A DNA stretch of 64,000 bases from Chelativorans sp. GTDB taxonomy: Bacteria > Pseudomonadota > Alphaproteobacteria > Rhizobiales > Rhizobiaceae. Of this stretch, positions 50,824-61,041 are shown piece after piece. Position numbers and translations under genes: made by a program. The stretch is from positions 186,001 through 250,000 of the forward strand of contig NZ_JAPSLH010000002.1 in the NCBI RefSeq assembly GCF_031180965.1. The letters are read 5' to 3'. The stretch's first letter is position 1. Every line of letters begins with the position of its first letter. The notes beneath the pieces were generated by a model that was not told where the DNA came from, ran no database searches, and saw only the letters and a list, made by a program, of their open reading frames with translations.

Positions 50824-51795
50824 ATGACGCGCGAAACCTTCGCCAACGCGCTTCTTGCGCTTCTGCTTCTCGCGGTGCCGATCGCCGCCTCCTACATGGG
50901 CGAGCCATTCTATGTCACCCTTGCCACGCGCATTGCCGTACTTGCGCTGGCGGCAGTGGGGCTCAACATCGCGCTGGGGCTTGGCGGCCTCGTCTCTTTC
51001 GGCCACGCAGCCTTCTTCGGGCTGGGCGGCTATGCCGCGGGCGTGCTGGCGACCCACGCCTTCAATGCAGAGCCGCTGCTTTTCGGGATTGCCTCCACGA
51101 CCTCCATGCCGGTGATCTGGCTCGTCGCGATCGTCGTCTGCGGCCTCGTCGCGCTGCCGATCGGGGCGGTGAGCCTGCGCACCGCCGGCGTCTATTTCAT
51201 CATGATCACGCTCGCCTTCGCGCAGATGATCTATTATTTCGCCGTCTCCTGGCCCGCCTATGGCGGCGAGGACGGGCTTTCCATCTATGTGCGCAACACC
51301 TTTCCGGGGCTGAACACGGCGCAGCCCCTCCCCTTCTTCCTCATCTGCTACGTCCTGCTTCTTCTCGGCCTTCTGCTCTTCCGATTCCTGCGGGATTCGC
51401 GTTTCGGGGCTGCACTCCAGGCGGCAAGGCAGAACGCCACCCGCCTCGCCGCAGTGGGCATTCCGCCCTTCAAGATCCGTCTGGTCGCCTTTGCCATTTC
51501 GGCGATGGTCACCGGGCTGGCGGGAGCGCTCTTTGCTGACCTCAACCGCTTCGCCAGCCCCTCCATGCTTTCCTGGCATATGTCGGGCGAGCTGATCGTG
51601 CTCATCGTGCTGGGCGGCATCGGCCGGCAATTCGGGCCGGTGGCCGGCGCCATGCTCTTCGTTCTGCTTGAATATGTGCTGGGCGGGATCACCGAGCGCT
51701 GGCAGTTCTTTCTTGGGCTCATCCTGCTCGGCGTCGTGCTCTTTGCGCGCGGCGGACTGATCGGCCTTCTCGCCGGGAGGGCGCGCCATGGCTGA
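50824..51795 (+). CDS. livM: Branched-chain-type ABC transporter permease LivM
   Basis: 323-residue membrane protein. LNIALGLGGLVSFGHAAFFGLGGYAAG and the loop ARQNATRLAAVGIPPFKIRLVAFAISA are LivM signatures. The ATG at 50824 lies 7 bases after livH; the end overlaps livG by 8 bases. Confidence 0.92.
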   Translation: MTRETFANALLALLLLAVPIAASYMGEPFYVTLATRIAVLALAAVGLNIALGLGGLVSFGHAAFFGLGGYAAGVLATHAFNAEPLLFGIASTTSMPVIWLVAIVVCGLVALPIGAVSLRTAGVYFIMITLAFAQMIYYFAVSWPAYGGEDGLSIYVRNTFPGLNTAQPLPFFLICYVLLLLGLLLFRFLRDSRFGAALQAARQNATRLAAVGIPPFKIRLVAFAISAMVTGLAGALFADLNRFASPSMLSWHMSGELIVLIVLGGIGRQFGPVAGAMLFVLLEYVLGGITERWQFFLGLILLGVVLFARGGLIGLLAGRARHG

Positions 51796-52537
51796 CCCGG
51801 TGCTCGAGATCCGCGACCTGCGGAAAAGCTTCGGTGCGCTGAAGGCAACGGACGGCGTCAGCCTGACGCTGCTGCCCGGCGAAATTCATGCCCTCATCGG
51901 CCCGAACGGCGCCGGCAAGAGCACGCTGATCCACCAGATATCCGGGGCGCTCAAGCCCGACGGCGGCACGATCCGCTTCCTCGGGCAGGATATTGGCGGC
52001 CTCGGCATGGCGGCGCGGGCGCGGCTGGGGCTGGCACGCAGTTTCCAGACCTCCTCGCTCGCGCAGGAATTTTCCGCCCTCCGCAATGTCATGCTTGCGG
52101 TGCAGGCGAAACAAGGATCGAGCCTGCGCTTCTTCCGCCCGGTGATGCGCGACAAAAGCCTCACCGAACCAGCCATGGCGATGCTGGAGCGGGTTGGCCT
52201 TGCGGCGCGCGCGCAGGTGCCGGCCGCCGAGCTTTCCCATGGCGAGCGCCGCCAGCTGGAAATCGCCATTGCCCTGGCGCTCGGGCCAAAGGCGTTCCTG
52301 CTCGACGAGCCTATGGCCGGCATGGGACCTGAAGGCTCGAAGAGCCTGACGAGATTCCTCGACGATTTGCGCCGCGAAGCACCGATCCTTCTCGTGGAGC
52401 ACGACATGGACGCCGTCTTCGCGCTCGCCGACCGCATCTCCGTACTCGTCTATGGCCGCATCATCGCCACGGGCAAGGTGGACGAGATCCGCAACGATCC
52501 CGAGGTTCGCCGGGCCTATCTGGGGGACGCCGCGTGA
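51788..52537 (+). CDS. livG: Branched-chain-type ABC transporter ATPase LivG
   Basis: 249-residue ATPase. Walker A GPNGAGKSTL is near residue 37, the signature LSHGERRQLEIA near 150, and Walker B AFLLDEPMAGMG near 170, all intact. The first base of the livF GTG lies within its last codons. Confidence 0.93.
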   Translation: MADPVLEIRDLRKSFGALKATDGVSLTLLPGEIHALIGPNGAGKSTLIHQISGALKPDGGTIRFLGQDIGGLGMAARARLGLARSFQTSSLAQEFSALRNVMLAVQAKQGSSLRFFRPVMRDKSLTEPAMAMLERVGLAARAQVPAAELSHGERRQLEIAIALALGPKAFLLDEPMAGMGPEGSKSLTRFLDDLRREAPILLVEHDMDAVFALADRISVLVYGRIIATGKVDEIRNDPEVRRAYLGDAA

Positions 52538-53220
52538 GCCTGCTCGAAGTCGACCGTCTCGAAAGCTTTTATGGCGCCTCTCAGGCGCTGTTCGGCGTCG
52601 GCCTGGATGTGAAGGAGGGCGAGGTCGTCGCCCTGATGGGCCGCAACGGGATGGGCAAGACGACGACGATCCGCACGATTTTCGGCCTTATCCGGCCGCG
52701 CTCCGGGACCATCCGCTTCGCCGGACGGGAGATCGCGGGGAAGCTTCCTCACCGCATTGCACGGCTGGGGCTTGGCCTGGTGCCGGAGGGCCGCCGCTGC
52801 TTCCCCAACCTCACGGTGACGGAAAACCTTGTCGCCGCCGCCCGCAATGGCGAATGGACGCTGCAGAAAGTGGTGGACCTCTTTCCCAGGCTCGGCGAAC
52901 GGCGCAACCAATACGCCAACACCCTGTCGGGCGGTGAGCAGCAGATGCTGGCGATCGGCCGCGCACTGATGACCAATCCTCGCCTTCTTGTCCTCGACGA
53001 GGCGACGGAGGGGCTCGCGCCGGTGATCCGCCGCGACATCTGGGCGGCCATCGCAAAGCTCAAGGCAGGCGGCCAATCGATCCTGGTTGTCGACAAGACA
53101 CTCTCGGAACTCCTGGCGGTCGCCGACCGCTGCTTCGTTCTGGAAAAGGGCGTGACCGTATTCGAGGGCACACCTCAGGCGCTCACGCCGGACCTGCAGG
53201 ACCGGTATCTAGGGGTCTGA
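52534..53220 (+). CDS. livF: Branched-chain-type ABC transporter ATPase LivF
   Basis: 228-residue ATPase with Walker A GRNGMGKTTT, signature LSGGEQQMLAIGRAL and Walker B LLVLDEATEGL. It starts with GTG at 52534, overlapping the livG stop (GTGA). It ends 21 bases from the convergent kynU stop; no clear terminator hairpin is seen there. Confidence 0.93.
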   Translation: MSLLEVDRLESFYGASQALFGVGLDVKEGEVVALMGRNGMGKTTTIRTIFGLIRPRSGTIRFAGREIAGKLPHRIARLGLGLVPEGRRCFPNLTVTENLVAAARNGEWTLQKVVDLFPRLGERRNQYANTLSGGEQQMLAIGRALMTNPRLLVLDEATEGLAPVIRRDIWAAIAKLKAGGQSILVVDKTLSELLAVADRCFVLEKGVTVFEGTPQALTPDLQDRYLGV

Positions 53221-53241
53221 CCGCCCTGAGCGCATTCCGCT

Positions 53242-54489
53242 CTAGGTCACGGCCGCCCTTACCGCAAACCGCTCCTCCCTCCACGCCTCCGTCCGCAGCA
53301 CCTCCTCCAGCACTTCGACTGCGTACCAGACATCGCGGTAGCTCAGATAAAGCGGCGTGAAGCCGAAACGCATTGTGGAAGGCGCACGGAAGTCGCCGAT
53401 CACGCCCCGTTCGATCAGCGCCTGCATGACCTCATAGGCGTGAGGGTGGGCGAAGGAGACCTGGCTGCCGCGCCTTGCCCGTTCGCGGGGGCTTTCAAGC
53501 GTCAGGCCGACCCCCCCGCATCGCGCCTCGACCAGCCGGATGAACAGGTCCGTGAGCGCTAGGCTCTTTTCGCGCACCGCCGTCATCTCGACACCCTCCC
53601 AGGCATCGAGCGCAGCTTGCAGCGCCCTCAGCGAGAGCACCGGCTGCGTGCCGCACTGGAATTTCCGGATGCCGGCATCGCCGTGAAAATGCGGCTCGAA
53701 GGCGAAGGGGCGCGCATGGCCCCACCAGCCGCTGAGCGGCTGGAGCGCCTCGGCCTGATGCCGCCTTGCGACATAGATGAAGGCCGGCGATCCGGGTCCC
53801 CCATTCAGATATTTGTAGGTGCAGCCGACCGCGAAATCGACATTCGCACGGTCGAGCTCGACCGGCAGGGCGCCCGCCGAATGGCAGATATCCCAGACGA
53901 CCAGCGCGCCAGCCTCATGCGCCCTGCGCGTCAGGACCGCCAGGTCGCGCAGCTCACCGGACTTGTAGTTGACGTGGTTGACGAGAACGACGGCGGTGCG
54001 CTCATCGATCAAATCCTCGATGGCCGGCGCATCGACGCCCTCGAGCAGCATCCGCGTGCCCGTGCGCGTGGAGAGCACGCCCTCGGCCATATAGAGGTCG
54101 GTCGGGAAGCTGCTGGCTTCGGCGACGATTACCGGGCGCTCCGGCCGCAGCCCCATCGCCGCGTGCACGGCCTTGTAGATATTGATGGAGGTCGTGTCGC
54201 AGACGACGGTCTGGCCGGGCTCCGCGCCGATGAGCCGCCCGATACGGTCGCCGAGCGTGATGGGCAGGTCGAACCAGCCGGCCGTGTTCCAGCTGCGGAT
54301 CAGCCCCTCGCCCCATTCGTCCCTGGCTGTCTTTTCGAGTTCGCCGAAAACGGCAGGCGAAGCGGGTCCGAGCGAATTGCCGTCGAGATAGACGATCCCT
54401 TCCGGCAGCGTGAACCTCTCGCGTATCGGGCCCAGCGGATCGGCGGCGTCCATCGCCTCGATGGCGGCGAGGGTCAAAGCTCTAGGCAT
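53242..54489 (-). CDS. kynU: Kynureninase
   Basis: 415-residue PLP enzyme that splits kynurenine into anthranilate and alanine. YLDGNSLGP near residue 33 is the N-terminal signature, VVWDICHSAGALPVELD holds the cofactor aspartate, and AVGCTYKYLNGGPGSPAF contains the PLP-lysine (TYKY). It is last in the minus-strand operon, 6 bases after the DNA glycosylase stop. Product anthranilate feeds the aminobenzoate-CoA ligase. Confidence 0.95.
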   Translation of the reverse strand: MPRALTLAAIEAMDAADPLGPIRERFTLPEGIVYLDGNSLGPASPAVFGELEKTARDEWGEGLIRSWNTAGWFDLPITLGDRIGRLIGAEPGQTVVCDTTSINIYKAVHAAMGLRPERPVIVAEASSFPTDLYMAEGVLSTRTGTRMLLEGVDAPAIEDLIDERTAVVLVNHVNYKSGELRDLAVLTRRAHEAGALVVWDICHSAGALPVELDRANVDFAVGCTYKYLNGGPGSPAFIYVARRHQAEALQPLSGWWGHARPFAFEPHFHGDAGIRKFQCGTQPVLSLRALQAALDAWEGVEMTAVREKSLALTDLFIRLVEARCGGVGLTLESPRERARRGSQVSFAHPHAYEVMQALIERGVIGDFRAPSTMRFGFTPLYLSYRDVWYAVEVLEEVLRTEAWREERFAVRAAVT

Positions 54490-54495
54490 CGTTCC

Positions 54496-55059
54496 CTAAA
54501 ACCTCCGGCTGACATAGCGCGAGTCCTTCAGCCCGAACCGCCAGGGCGTTTCGGCGGCGCGCGAGATTCCGATGCGCGGCCCCGCAACCACTGCCGCTTT
54601 TCCGTCCCCCAGCACCAGCCGGAAGGGCGGCTCATAGAGGGCGAGCCCATCCATCGCCTTGTCAATGCCAAGCGCCTGGCAAAGCCGACCCGGCCCGGCG
54701 CAAAGCTGCGGCAGCGCTTTCGTCCCGCGCCGCTCCTGCATCGCATCAATTCCAACCGTCGGCTCGAGCGCCCTCATCAGGACGGCGCTGCCGGGCAGGC
54801 AGACGAAGTTCAGGCACCAGTGGATGCCGTAGGAGCGGTAGACATAGGCGTGCGCGGGCGGCCCGAACATGGACTTGTTGCTCGCCGTCTGCCCTCGGTA
54901 GCTGTGCGATGCCGGGTCCTCGTGGTCGTAGGCCTCGGTTTCGACGATGATCCCGCCCGCCGAGCCCACGAGCAGTTCCGCGCCGATCAGCCGCTTCGCC
55001 ACCTCTGGAGCCGGCTGCGAGAAGAATTCGATCAGGGCCCTGCGCGGAGAGGCGTCCAT
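54496..55059 (-). CDS. 3-methyladenine DNA glycosylase (AAG/MPG family)
   Basis: 187-residue base-excision repair enzyme. [17 protein letters not shown] holds the catalytic glutamate, [23 protein letters not shown] the intercalating and base-binding residues, and [14 protein letters not shown] the late motif. The length is normal. It is placed between the Rid protein and kynU with gaps of 3 and 6 bases, so it is co-transcribed with anthranilate catabolism; there is no evident functional link. Confidence 0.9.
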   Translation of the reverse strand: MDASPRRALIEFFSQPAPEVAKRLIGAELLVGSAGGIIVETEAYDHEDPASHSYRGQTASNKSMFGPPAHAYVYRSYGIHWCLNFVCLPGSAVLMRALEPTVGIDAMQERRGTKALPQLCAGPGRLCQALGIDKAMDGLALYEPPFRLVLGDGKAAVVAGPRIGISRAAETPWRFGLKDSRYVSRRF

Positions 55060-55062
55060 CGC

Positions 55063-55458
55063 TCAATCCGGCACGACCGCCGTGGCCTGGATCTCCACCT
55101 TCGCGCGATCCTCCATCAGGGCCGTGACCTGCACGGCAGCCATCGCCGGATAATGCCGGCCGAACACGTTCCGGTAGGCGACACCGATATCCTTCAGGCG
55201 GGCGAGGTATTCTCGTTTGTCGATGAAGTACCAGGTCATGGAGGTGATGTGCTCCGGCTTCGCATCCGCTTCGGCGAGCACGGCAACGATGTTCGAGAGC
55301 GTCTGGCGCACCTGGTCGACCAGGTCGTCGCTCTCGAATTCGCAAACCCTGTTCCAGCCGACCTGCCCGCCCACGAAGACCAGCCTTCCGCGGGCGGCAA
55401 TTCCGTTCGCGTAGCCGACGGGTTTGGCCCATCCCTCGGGCTGCAAGATAGTATGCAC
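55063..55458 (-). CDS. Rid-family (YjgF/YER057c/UK114) protein lacking the catalytic arginine
   Basis: 131-residue trimer-forming family member (VFVGGQVGWN, DQVRQTLSNIVAVLAEADAKPEHITSMTW, KVEIQATAVV). Where RidA has PARSCVEV with the essential Arg, this has PAMAAVQV, so canonical 2-iminopropionate deaminase activity is unlikely. The gene lies in the aminobenzoyl-CoA operon, where removal of ammonia from an enamine or imine intermediate is needed. It may therefore be a pathway-specific Rid variant (inference). Confidence 0.85.
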   Translation of the reverse strand: MHTILQPEGWAKPVGYANGIAARGRLVFVGGQVGWNRVCEFESDDLVDQVRQTLSNIVAVLAEADAKPEHITSMTWYFIDKREYLARLKDIGVAYRNVFGRHYPAMAAVQVTALMEDRAKVEIQATAVVPD

Positions 55459-55491
55459 GATGAACTACTCCGTTCGTCCCCTAAGGCTGGC

Positions 55492-56649
55492 TTACGGGGC
55501 TTTGGCCGCCGCGAGCACCTGCCTCGCAATCACAACCTTCTGCACGTCGGAAGCGCCCTCATAGATGCGCAGGGCGCGGATCTCGCGATAGAGGCTCTCG
55601 ACGATATGGCCCCGGCGCACCCCGTCGCCGCCATGGAGCTGTACCGCGCGGTCGATCACCTCCTGCGCGCGATCCGTGGCGAAGAGCTTTGCCATCGCCG
55701 CCTCGCGCGTGACGCGGGCGGCACCCATATCCTTCGTCCAGGCAGCGCGGTAGACGAGGAGTGCGGCCGCATCCACGTCCACCGCCATATCCGCTATATG
55801 CCCCTGCACCATCTGCAGCTCCGCCATCGCCGCGCCGAAAAGCTCGCGCTCGGCCACCCGCTTGATGCTCTCGTCCAGTGCGCGCCGAGCAAAGCCGAGA
55901 GCCGCGGCACCCACTGTAGAGCGGAAGACGTCGAGCACGGACATGGCGATGCGGAAGCCCTCGCCCGGCTTCCCGATCATGGCGGAGGCGGGCACACGCA
56001 CGTCCTGGAACGAGAGCCGGGTCAGCGGATGCGGCGCGATCACCTCCAGCCGCTCGGCGATAGTCAGACCCTCCGTACCGGCCGGTACGAGGAAGGCGGA
56101 AATGCCTTTGGCGCCCGGCGCTTCGCCCGTGCGGGCGAAGACGACGTAGAAATCGGCGATGCCGCCATTGGAGATCCAGGTCTTCTCGCCATTGAGGATG
56201 TAGGCGTCACCGTCACGCGTCGCGGTCATGTCCATATTGGCGACGTCCGAGCCGGAGCGCGGCTCGGAAAGCGCGAAGGCAGCGATGGCCTCGCCGACGC
56301 GCGTTTTCGCCAGCCACCGCTGCTGTTCGGGCGTGCCGTAAAAGGTGATCGTGCCGGTGCCGAGGCCCTGCATTGCGAAGACGAAATCGGCAAGCCCGTC
56401 ATGCCGCGCCAGCGTCTCGCGGGAGATGCAAAGCGTGCGGATGTCGATGGGTGCCGGATTTTCCAGATCAATGGCGGTGGGCTTCAGCCATCCGTCGCGC
56501 CCGAGCTTTTTCACAAGCTCGCGGCAGGCCGCGTCGACATCATGGTGATCGACGGGCAGGTTTGCAGCGCACCAGGCCTCCAGCCGCTCCGCATACTCGC
56601 GGTGGCGATCCTCGAAGAATGGCCAGGAAAGGAAGCTTTTCTCGCCCAT
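55492..56649 (-). CDS. Acyl-CoA dehydrogenase family protein
   Basis: 385-residue flavoenzyme. [15 protein letters not shown] and [17 protein letters not shown] are the FAD/substrate motifs, and IYEGASDVQ near the C-terminus holds the expected catalytic glutamate. The ATG at 56649 shares its A with the stop of the enoyl-CoA hydratase gene (TGATG). It probably oxidises a ring-opened or alicyclic CoA intermediate in 2-aminobenzoyl-CoA breakdown. Confidence 0.9.
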   Translation of the reverse strand: MGEKSFLSWPFFEDRHREYAERLEAWCAANLPVDHHDVDAACRELVKKLGRDGWLKPTAIDLENPAPIDIRTLCISRETLARHDGLADFVFAMQGLGTGTITFYGTPEQQRWLAKTRVGEAIAAFALSEPRSGSDVANMDMTATRDGDAYILNGEKTWISNGGIADFYVVFARTGEAPGAKGISAFLVPAGTEGLTIAERLEVIAPHPLTRLSFQDVRVPASAMIGKPGEGFRIAMSVLDVFRSTVGAAALGFARRALDESIKRVAERELFGAAMAELQMVQGHIADMAVDVDAAALLVYRAAWTKDMGAARVTREAAMAKLFATDRAQEVIDRAVQLHGGDGVRRGHIVESLYREIRALRIYEGASDVQKVVIARQVLAAAKAP

Positions 56650-57467
56650 CAATCCCCCTGGAACACCGGCTTTTCCTTGGCCACGAACGCCCGATACGCC
56701 CTCTCGAAGTCCTTCGTCTGCATGCAGATCGCCTGCGCCTGCGCCTCCGCCTCGATTGCCTGGTCGAGGCTCATCGACCATTCCTGGTTGAGCTGCGTCT
56801 TGGTGATGCCGTGGGCGAAGGTCGGGCCCGAGACGATGCGCGCGGCAAGGTCGAGCGCTTCAGCTTCCAGGGCACCCGCGGAAACGAGGCGGTTGTAGAA
56901 TCCCCAGCGCTCGCCTTCTTCGGCGCTCATGGTGCGGCCGGTGTAGAGAAGCTCGGCGGCGCGGCCCTGGCCGATGATGCGCGGCAGGATCGCGCAAGCA
57001 CCCATATCGCAGCCCGCCAGTCCCACGCGCGTGAAGAGGAAGGCGGTTTTCGCTTCGGGCGTGGCAATGCGGATATCCGACGCCATGGCTAGGATCGCGC
57101 CGGCGCCGACCGCTACCCCGTCCACGGCGGCGATGATGGGCTTGCCGCAATGGAGCATTGCCTTGACGAGATCGCCGGTCATGCGCGTGAAGGCCAAGAG
57201 CTCCTTCATCTCCATGCCGATCAGCGGGCCTATGATGTCATGCACGTCACCGCCCGAGCAGAAATTCCCGCCATTGGGCAGGAGCACCACGGCATCGACG
57301 TCATCCGCATAAACGAGATCGCGGAAGGTGTCGCGCAGCTCGGCATAGGATTCAAAGGTGAGCGGGTTCTTCCGCTCCGGCCGGTTGAGCTGGACGATCG
57401 CGACCCGGCCCTCCATCCGCCAGAGAAAATGCTTCGGCTCGAGGCTGGCCATCCGGATCGAGGTCAA
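56649..57467 (-). CDS. Enoyl-CoA hydratase/isomerase family protein (aminobenzoate operon)
   Basis: 272-residue crotonase. [14 protein letters not shown] and [18 protein letters not shown] form the oxyanion hole. The start is taken as the TTG at 57467, which follows GGGAGGGCGAACA and overlaps the MarR stop; an ATG at 57452 lacks a ribosome site. The long insertion [20 protein letters not shown] after the first motif is a feature of the group found with ABM genes. A ring hydrolase or hydratase role is likely. Confidence 0.88.
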   Translation of the reverse strand: MTSIRMASLEPKHFLWRMEGRVAIVQLNRPERKNPLTFESYAELRDTFRDLVYADDVDAVVLLPNGGNFCSGGDVHDIIGPLIGMEMKELLAFTRMTGDLVKAMLHCGKPIIAAVDGVAVGAGAILAMASDIRIATPEAKTAFLFTRVGLAGCDMGACAILPRIIGQGRAAELLYTGRTMSAEEGERWGFYNRLVSAGALEAEALDLAARIVSGPTFAHGITKTQLNQEWSMSLDQAIEAEAQAQAICMQTKDFERAYRAFVAKEKPVFQGD

Positions 57468-57940
57468 TGTTCGCCCTCCCAGTTGCTGCGGAACAGGTGG
57501 AGCATTTCCGATAGCCGGCGCACCTCGGCGGTGCCGATCCCGCCAAGCAGTTCGGCGATCCAGCGCTCGTGGGCGGCGGCCATCTTCTCAAAGAAGGCGG
57601 TGCCGGCCGGCGTCAGCCGCACGACGGAGGTGCGCTTGTCGCCCTCGCGTTTGGCGCGCGCGACATAACCGTCGGCGACCAGCCGGTCGACGATGCCCGT
57701 GACATTGCCGTTCGAGACCAGAAGGAAGCGCGAGAGGTCGGTCATCAGCATGCCTTCCGGCTCGCGGTAGAGCGCCGACATCACATCGAAGCGCGGCAGG
57801 GTGGAATCGAAGTCGCGCTTCAGCCGCTCGCGCAGTTCGCCTTCGACGATGCGCGTCGTGCGCAGCATCCTGATCCAGAGGCGGAGGCGCTCCTTGTCCC
57901 CCGAGCGCGCATCGATCACGGAAAGCGGTGCGCTTACCAT
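57464..57940 (-). CDS. MarR-family transcriptional regulator (aminobenzoate operon)
   Basis: 158-residue regulator with winged HTH ([45 protein letters not shown] in pattern, about residues 65-110). The wing motif is D-K-R-T-S. It overlaps the SDR stop by 7 bases, so it sits inside the operon it probably controls. A CoA-thioester ligand would fit its context. Confidence 0.88.
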   Translation of the reverse strand: MVSAPLSVIDARSGDKERLRLWIRMLRTTRIVEGELRERLKRDFDSTLPRFDVMSALYREPEGMLMTDLSRFLLVSNGNVTGIVDRLVADGYVARAKREGDKRTSVVRLTPAGTAFFEKMAAAHERWIAELLGGIGTAEVRRLSEMLHLFRSNWEGEH

Positions 57941-58695
57941 GTCTCACCCCCCGAAATCGAAATGGCCTGCCCCGTTACCGACGCGGCGCCTGGGCCGCAG
58001 AGCCAGAGCACGGCCGCCGCCACCTCCTCCGGCTGGATGAAGCGTCCATGCGGGTTTTGCGCAAGAAGGCTCGCCCGCGCCTCCGCCGCCGACCGCCCGG
58101 TCTTTTCCACGATGCGGGCGACCGATTGCTCCAGCATGTCGGTTTCCACATAACCGGGGCAGACGGCGTTCACCGTCACGCCGGTTCTGACCAGCTCGAC
58201 TGCGAGCGAGCGCATCAGCCCGATGAGCCCGTGCTTGGAAGCCACATAGGGCGCGACATAGGCATAGCCCTTGAGCCCGGCGACGGAGGCAATGAAGATG
58301 ACGCGGCCCGATTTGCGCGCCGCCATGCCGGCAAGCGCGGGCTGGACAGTGAGGAAGGCGCCGGTGAGATTTACCTGAAGCGTCTTGTTCCAGTCTTCGA
58401 GACTGGTTTTCGCCGCCGGCGCGCTCATGGCAATGCCCGCATTGGCGACGACGATATCGAACGGGCCGCGCTCGGCTTCGGCCTGGCGATAGAGGCCTTC
58501 CACGGATGCCTGATCCGTCACGTCGGCGGAAAGAGCAAAAATGTTCGCGCGCTCGCCGGCGACCTCCTGCAGCGGCTCCAGGCGCCGGCCGCAGATGGTG
58601 ACCGTGACGCCGGCATCGGCTAGGGCGAATGCAACCGCCCGGCCGACACCCGATCCGCCGCCGGTGACGAGTGCGTGGCGTCCCACCACCTGCAT
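57934..58695 (-). CDS. SDR-family dehydrogenase (aminobenzoate operon)
   Basis: 253-residue short-chain dehydrogenase. TGGGSGVGRAVAFALAD binds NAD(P), NAGIAMS follows, and the active site is Ser with YVASK near residue 155. C-terminal [12 protein letters not shown] is typical. The ATG at 58695 shares its A with the ABM stop (TGATG). It probably oxidises a hydroxyacyl-CoA intermediate after ring opening. Confidence 0.9.
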   Translation of the reverse strand: MQVVGRHALVTGGGSGVGRAVAFALADAGVTVTICGRRLEPLQEVAGERANIFALSADVTDQASVEGLYRQAEAERGPFDIVVANAGIAMSAPAAKTSLEDWNKTLQVNLTGAFLTVQPALAGMAARKSGRVIFIASVAGLKGYAYVAPYVASKHGLIGLMRSLAVELVRTGVTVNAVCPGYVETDMLEQSVARIVEKTGRSAAEARASLLAQNPHGRFIQPEEVAAAVLWLCGPGAASVTGQAISISGGETW

Positions 58696-60986
58696 CACAC
58701 TTTCCCCAGCATGGCGTCCTGCCGTTCCTTCAGGCGGTAGAGCTGGTCGCGGCCGCGCAGATAGGGATTGGGCCATGTGACATGGCGATCGCCGAGGTCG
58801 ACTGCCGCGTGCAGGGTCCAATAGGGATCGGCAAGATGCGGCCGGGCAAGGCAGACGAGGTCAGCGCGGCCGGCCATCAGGATCGAGTTCACATGGTCGG
58901 GTTCATAAATGTTGCCGACCGCCATGGTCGCCATGCCTGTTTCGTTGCGGATGCGGTCCGAGAACGGCGTCTGGAACATGCGGCCGTAAACGGGCTGCGC
59001 CCGGGTCGATGTCTGGCCGGCCGAGACGTCGCAGATGTCGACGCCCGCCGCCTGCAGCATGCGCGCGATCTCCACCGCGTCCTCCGGCGTCACGCCCTCC
59101 TCGCCCACCCAGTCATTGGCCGAGATGCGCACGGAGATGGGCTTCTCCTCCGGCCAGACCGCGCGTACCGCCCGGTACACTTCAAGCGGGTAGCGCATGC
59201 GGTTTTCAAGGCTGCCCCCGTACTCGTCGGTACGGCGGTTGGTGAGCGGCGTGATGAAGGCGGAAAGCAGATAGCCATGCGCCATATGCAGCTCGAGCAT
59301 GTCGAAGCCGGCGCGCTCCGCCATCTCGGTTGCCGTGACGAAGGCGTCACGCACCTCGTCCATATCCCTGCGCGTCATTTCCTTCGGCACCTGGTGCGCC
59401 TCGCTCCACGGCACGGCCGAAGGCGCCAGCAGCGGCCAGTTGCCGGAAGGAAGCGGCATTTCCGAATCCTCCCAAGGCACCTGCGTGGAGCCTTTCGGGC
59501 CCGAGTGGCCGAGCTGCGCGCAGATCTTGGCCTCGGTCTCGCTGTGAACGAAATCGACAAGGCGCTTCCAGGCGACTTCGTGCTCGGGCTTGTAGAAACC
59601 CGGGCACCCCGGCGTGATACGCCCTTCCGGCGTCACGCAGGTCATTTCGATATAGACGAGCCCGGCCCCGCCCTTGGCGCGCTCGGCGTAGTGCACGAAG
59701 TGCCAGTCGGTCGGGCAGCCGTCGACCGCCTTGTACTGCGCCATGGGCGAGACCACGACGCGGTTGACGAGGTGCATGTCGCGCAGCCGGAACGGCGCGA
59801 ACATGGGCGGGCGCGCGCCGTTGACATTGCTGCCGGCGCGGCGCTGGAACCAGGCTTCCGCGCCGGCAAGCCACTCCGGATCGCGCAGGCGCAGATTCTC
59901 GTGGCTGATGCGCTGCGAGCGCGTAAGCAGCGAATAGTTGAACTGCACGGGATCGAGATTGAGGTACCGTTCCACATTCTCGAACCATTCGAGCGAGTTG
60001 CGCGCCGCCGACTGCAGCCGCAGCACCTCGGTGCGCCGCGCATCCTCATACTTTCCGAAGGCCGCCTCCAGCGTCGGCTCGGAGTGAAGGTACTCGGCAA
60101 GCGCCACCGCACTCTCCAGCGCAAGCTTGGTGCCCGAGCCGATGGAGAAATGCGCGCTTGCCGCGGCGTCCCCCATCAGCGCCAGGTTCTCGTGCGACCA
60201 GCGGGCGCAGAGCACGCGCGGGAAATTGATCCAGGCCGAGCCGCGGATGTGGTTCGCATTGGACATGAGTCTGTGGCCGCCGAGATGCGCGGCAAAAATG
60301 CGCTCGCAGGTGGCGATCGATTCTTCCTTCGACATTTCGCCGAAGCCGAACTTTTCCCACGTCTCCGGCGCGCATTCGACGATGAAGGTCGCCGTGTTCT
60401 GATCGAACTGGTAGGCATGCGCCCACACCCAGCCGTGCTCCGTCTCCTCGAAGATGAAGGTGAAGGCGTCGTCGAATTTCTGGTGCGTGCCGAGCCAAAC
60501 GAACTTGCACTTGCGCAGATCGATATCGGGCTTGAAGACATCGGCGAACGCGGTCCGCGATTTCGAGTTCAGGCCGTCGGCGGCGATGACGACGTCATGG
60601 CTCTTCATGAAGGGCCGCGGATCGTCGATCTCGGTCTCAAAGTTGAGGTCGACGCCGAGCTCCCGCGCTCTTTCCTGCAGAAGGACGAGAAGCTTCTTGC
60701 GGCCGATGCCGCAGAAGCCGTGGCCGGTAGAAACGGTGCGCGTGCCGCGGTAGAAGACGGCAATGTCGTCCCAATAGGCGAAATGTTCGCGGATCGAGGC
60801 GGCGCTGACCGGGTCGTTGGCTTCCAGATTGGTGAGCGTCTCGTCGGAAAGCACCACGCCCCAGCCGAATGTGTCGTCCGGCCGGTTGCGCTCGTAGACG
60901 GCGACCTCGTGGCTCGCGTCGCGCAGCTTCATTGAGATCGCGAAATAGAGGCCGGCTGGGCCGCCGCCGAGAACCGCAACCTTCAT
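58695..60986 (-). CDS. 2-aminobenzoyl-CoA monooxygenase/reductase (ABM), fused FAD and Old-Yellow-Enzyme domains
   Basis: 763-residue bifunctional flavoprotein. Residues 1-385 form an aromatic-ring monooxygenase ([20 protein letters not shown] motif [20 protein letters not shown]). Residues about 400-763 are an Old Yellow Enzyme domain ([54 protein letters not shown]). It hydroxylates and then reduces 2-aminobenzoyl-CoA, removing aromaticity. Many such proteins are labelled salicylyl-CoA 5-hydroxylase; the kyn genes and the CoA ligase favour 2-aminobenzoyl-CoA. It leads its operon; the ATG at 60986 gives the family N-terminus MKVAVLGGG. Confidence 0.92.
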   Translation of the reverse strand: MKVAVLGGGPAGLYFAISMKLRDASHEVAVYERNRPDDTFGWGVVLSDETLTNLEANDPVSAASIREHFAYWDDIAVFYRGTRTVSTGHGFCGIGRKKLLVLLQERARELGVDLNFETEIDDPRPFMKSHDVVIAADGLNSKSRTAFADVFKPDIDLRKCKFVWLGTHQKFDDAFTFIFEETEHGWVWAHAYQFDQNTATFIVECAPETWEKFGFGEMSKEESIATCERIFAAHLGGHRLMSNANHIRGSAWINFPRVLCARWSHENLALMGDAAASAHFSIGSGTKLALESAVALAEYLHSEPTLEAAFGKYEDARRTEVLRLQSAARNSLEWFENVERYLNLDPVQFNYSLLTRSQRISHENLRLRDPEWLAGAEAWFQRRAGSNVNGARPPMFAPFRLRDMHLVNRVVVSPMAQYKAVDGCPTDWHFVHYAERAKGGAGLVYIEMTCVTPEGRITPGCPGFYKPEHEVAWKRLVDFVHSETEAKICAQLGHSGPKGSTQVPWEDSEMPLPSGNWPLLAPSAVPWSEAHQVPKEMTRRDMDEVRDAFVTATEMAERAGFDMLELHMAHGYLLSAFITPLTNRRTDEYGGSLENRMRYPLEVYRAVRAVWPEEKPISVRISANDWVGEEGVTPEDAVEIARMLQAAGVDICDVSAGQTSTRAQPVYGRMFQTPFSDRIRNETGMATMAVGNIYEPDHVNSILMAGRADLVCLARPHLADPYWTLHAAVDLGDRHVTWPNPYLRGRDQLYRLKERQDAMLGKV

Positions 60987-61041
60987 TTCCGCCTGTCCTT
61001 GAGCTTCGCCAGTGAAGAGTGAGGATCGCACCGGGGCCGAG

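Noticed and set aside
53617-56898. Very long plus-strand open frame (over 1,000 codons) opposite kynU, the glycosylase, Rid and acyl-CoA dehydrogenase genes
   Set aside because: It is the antisense of four clear enzyme genes, its translation is rich in Arg/His/Asp/Gly with no recognisable domain, and long antisense frames are expected in DNA this GC-rich.
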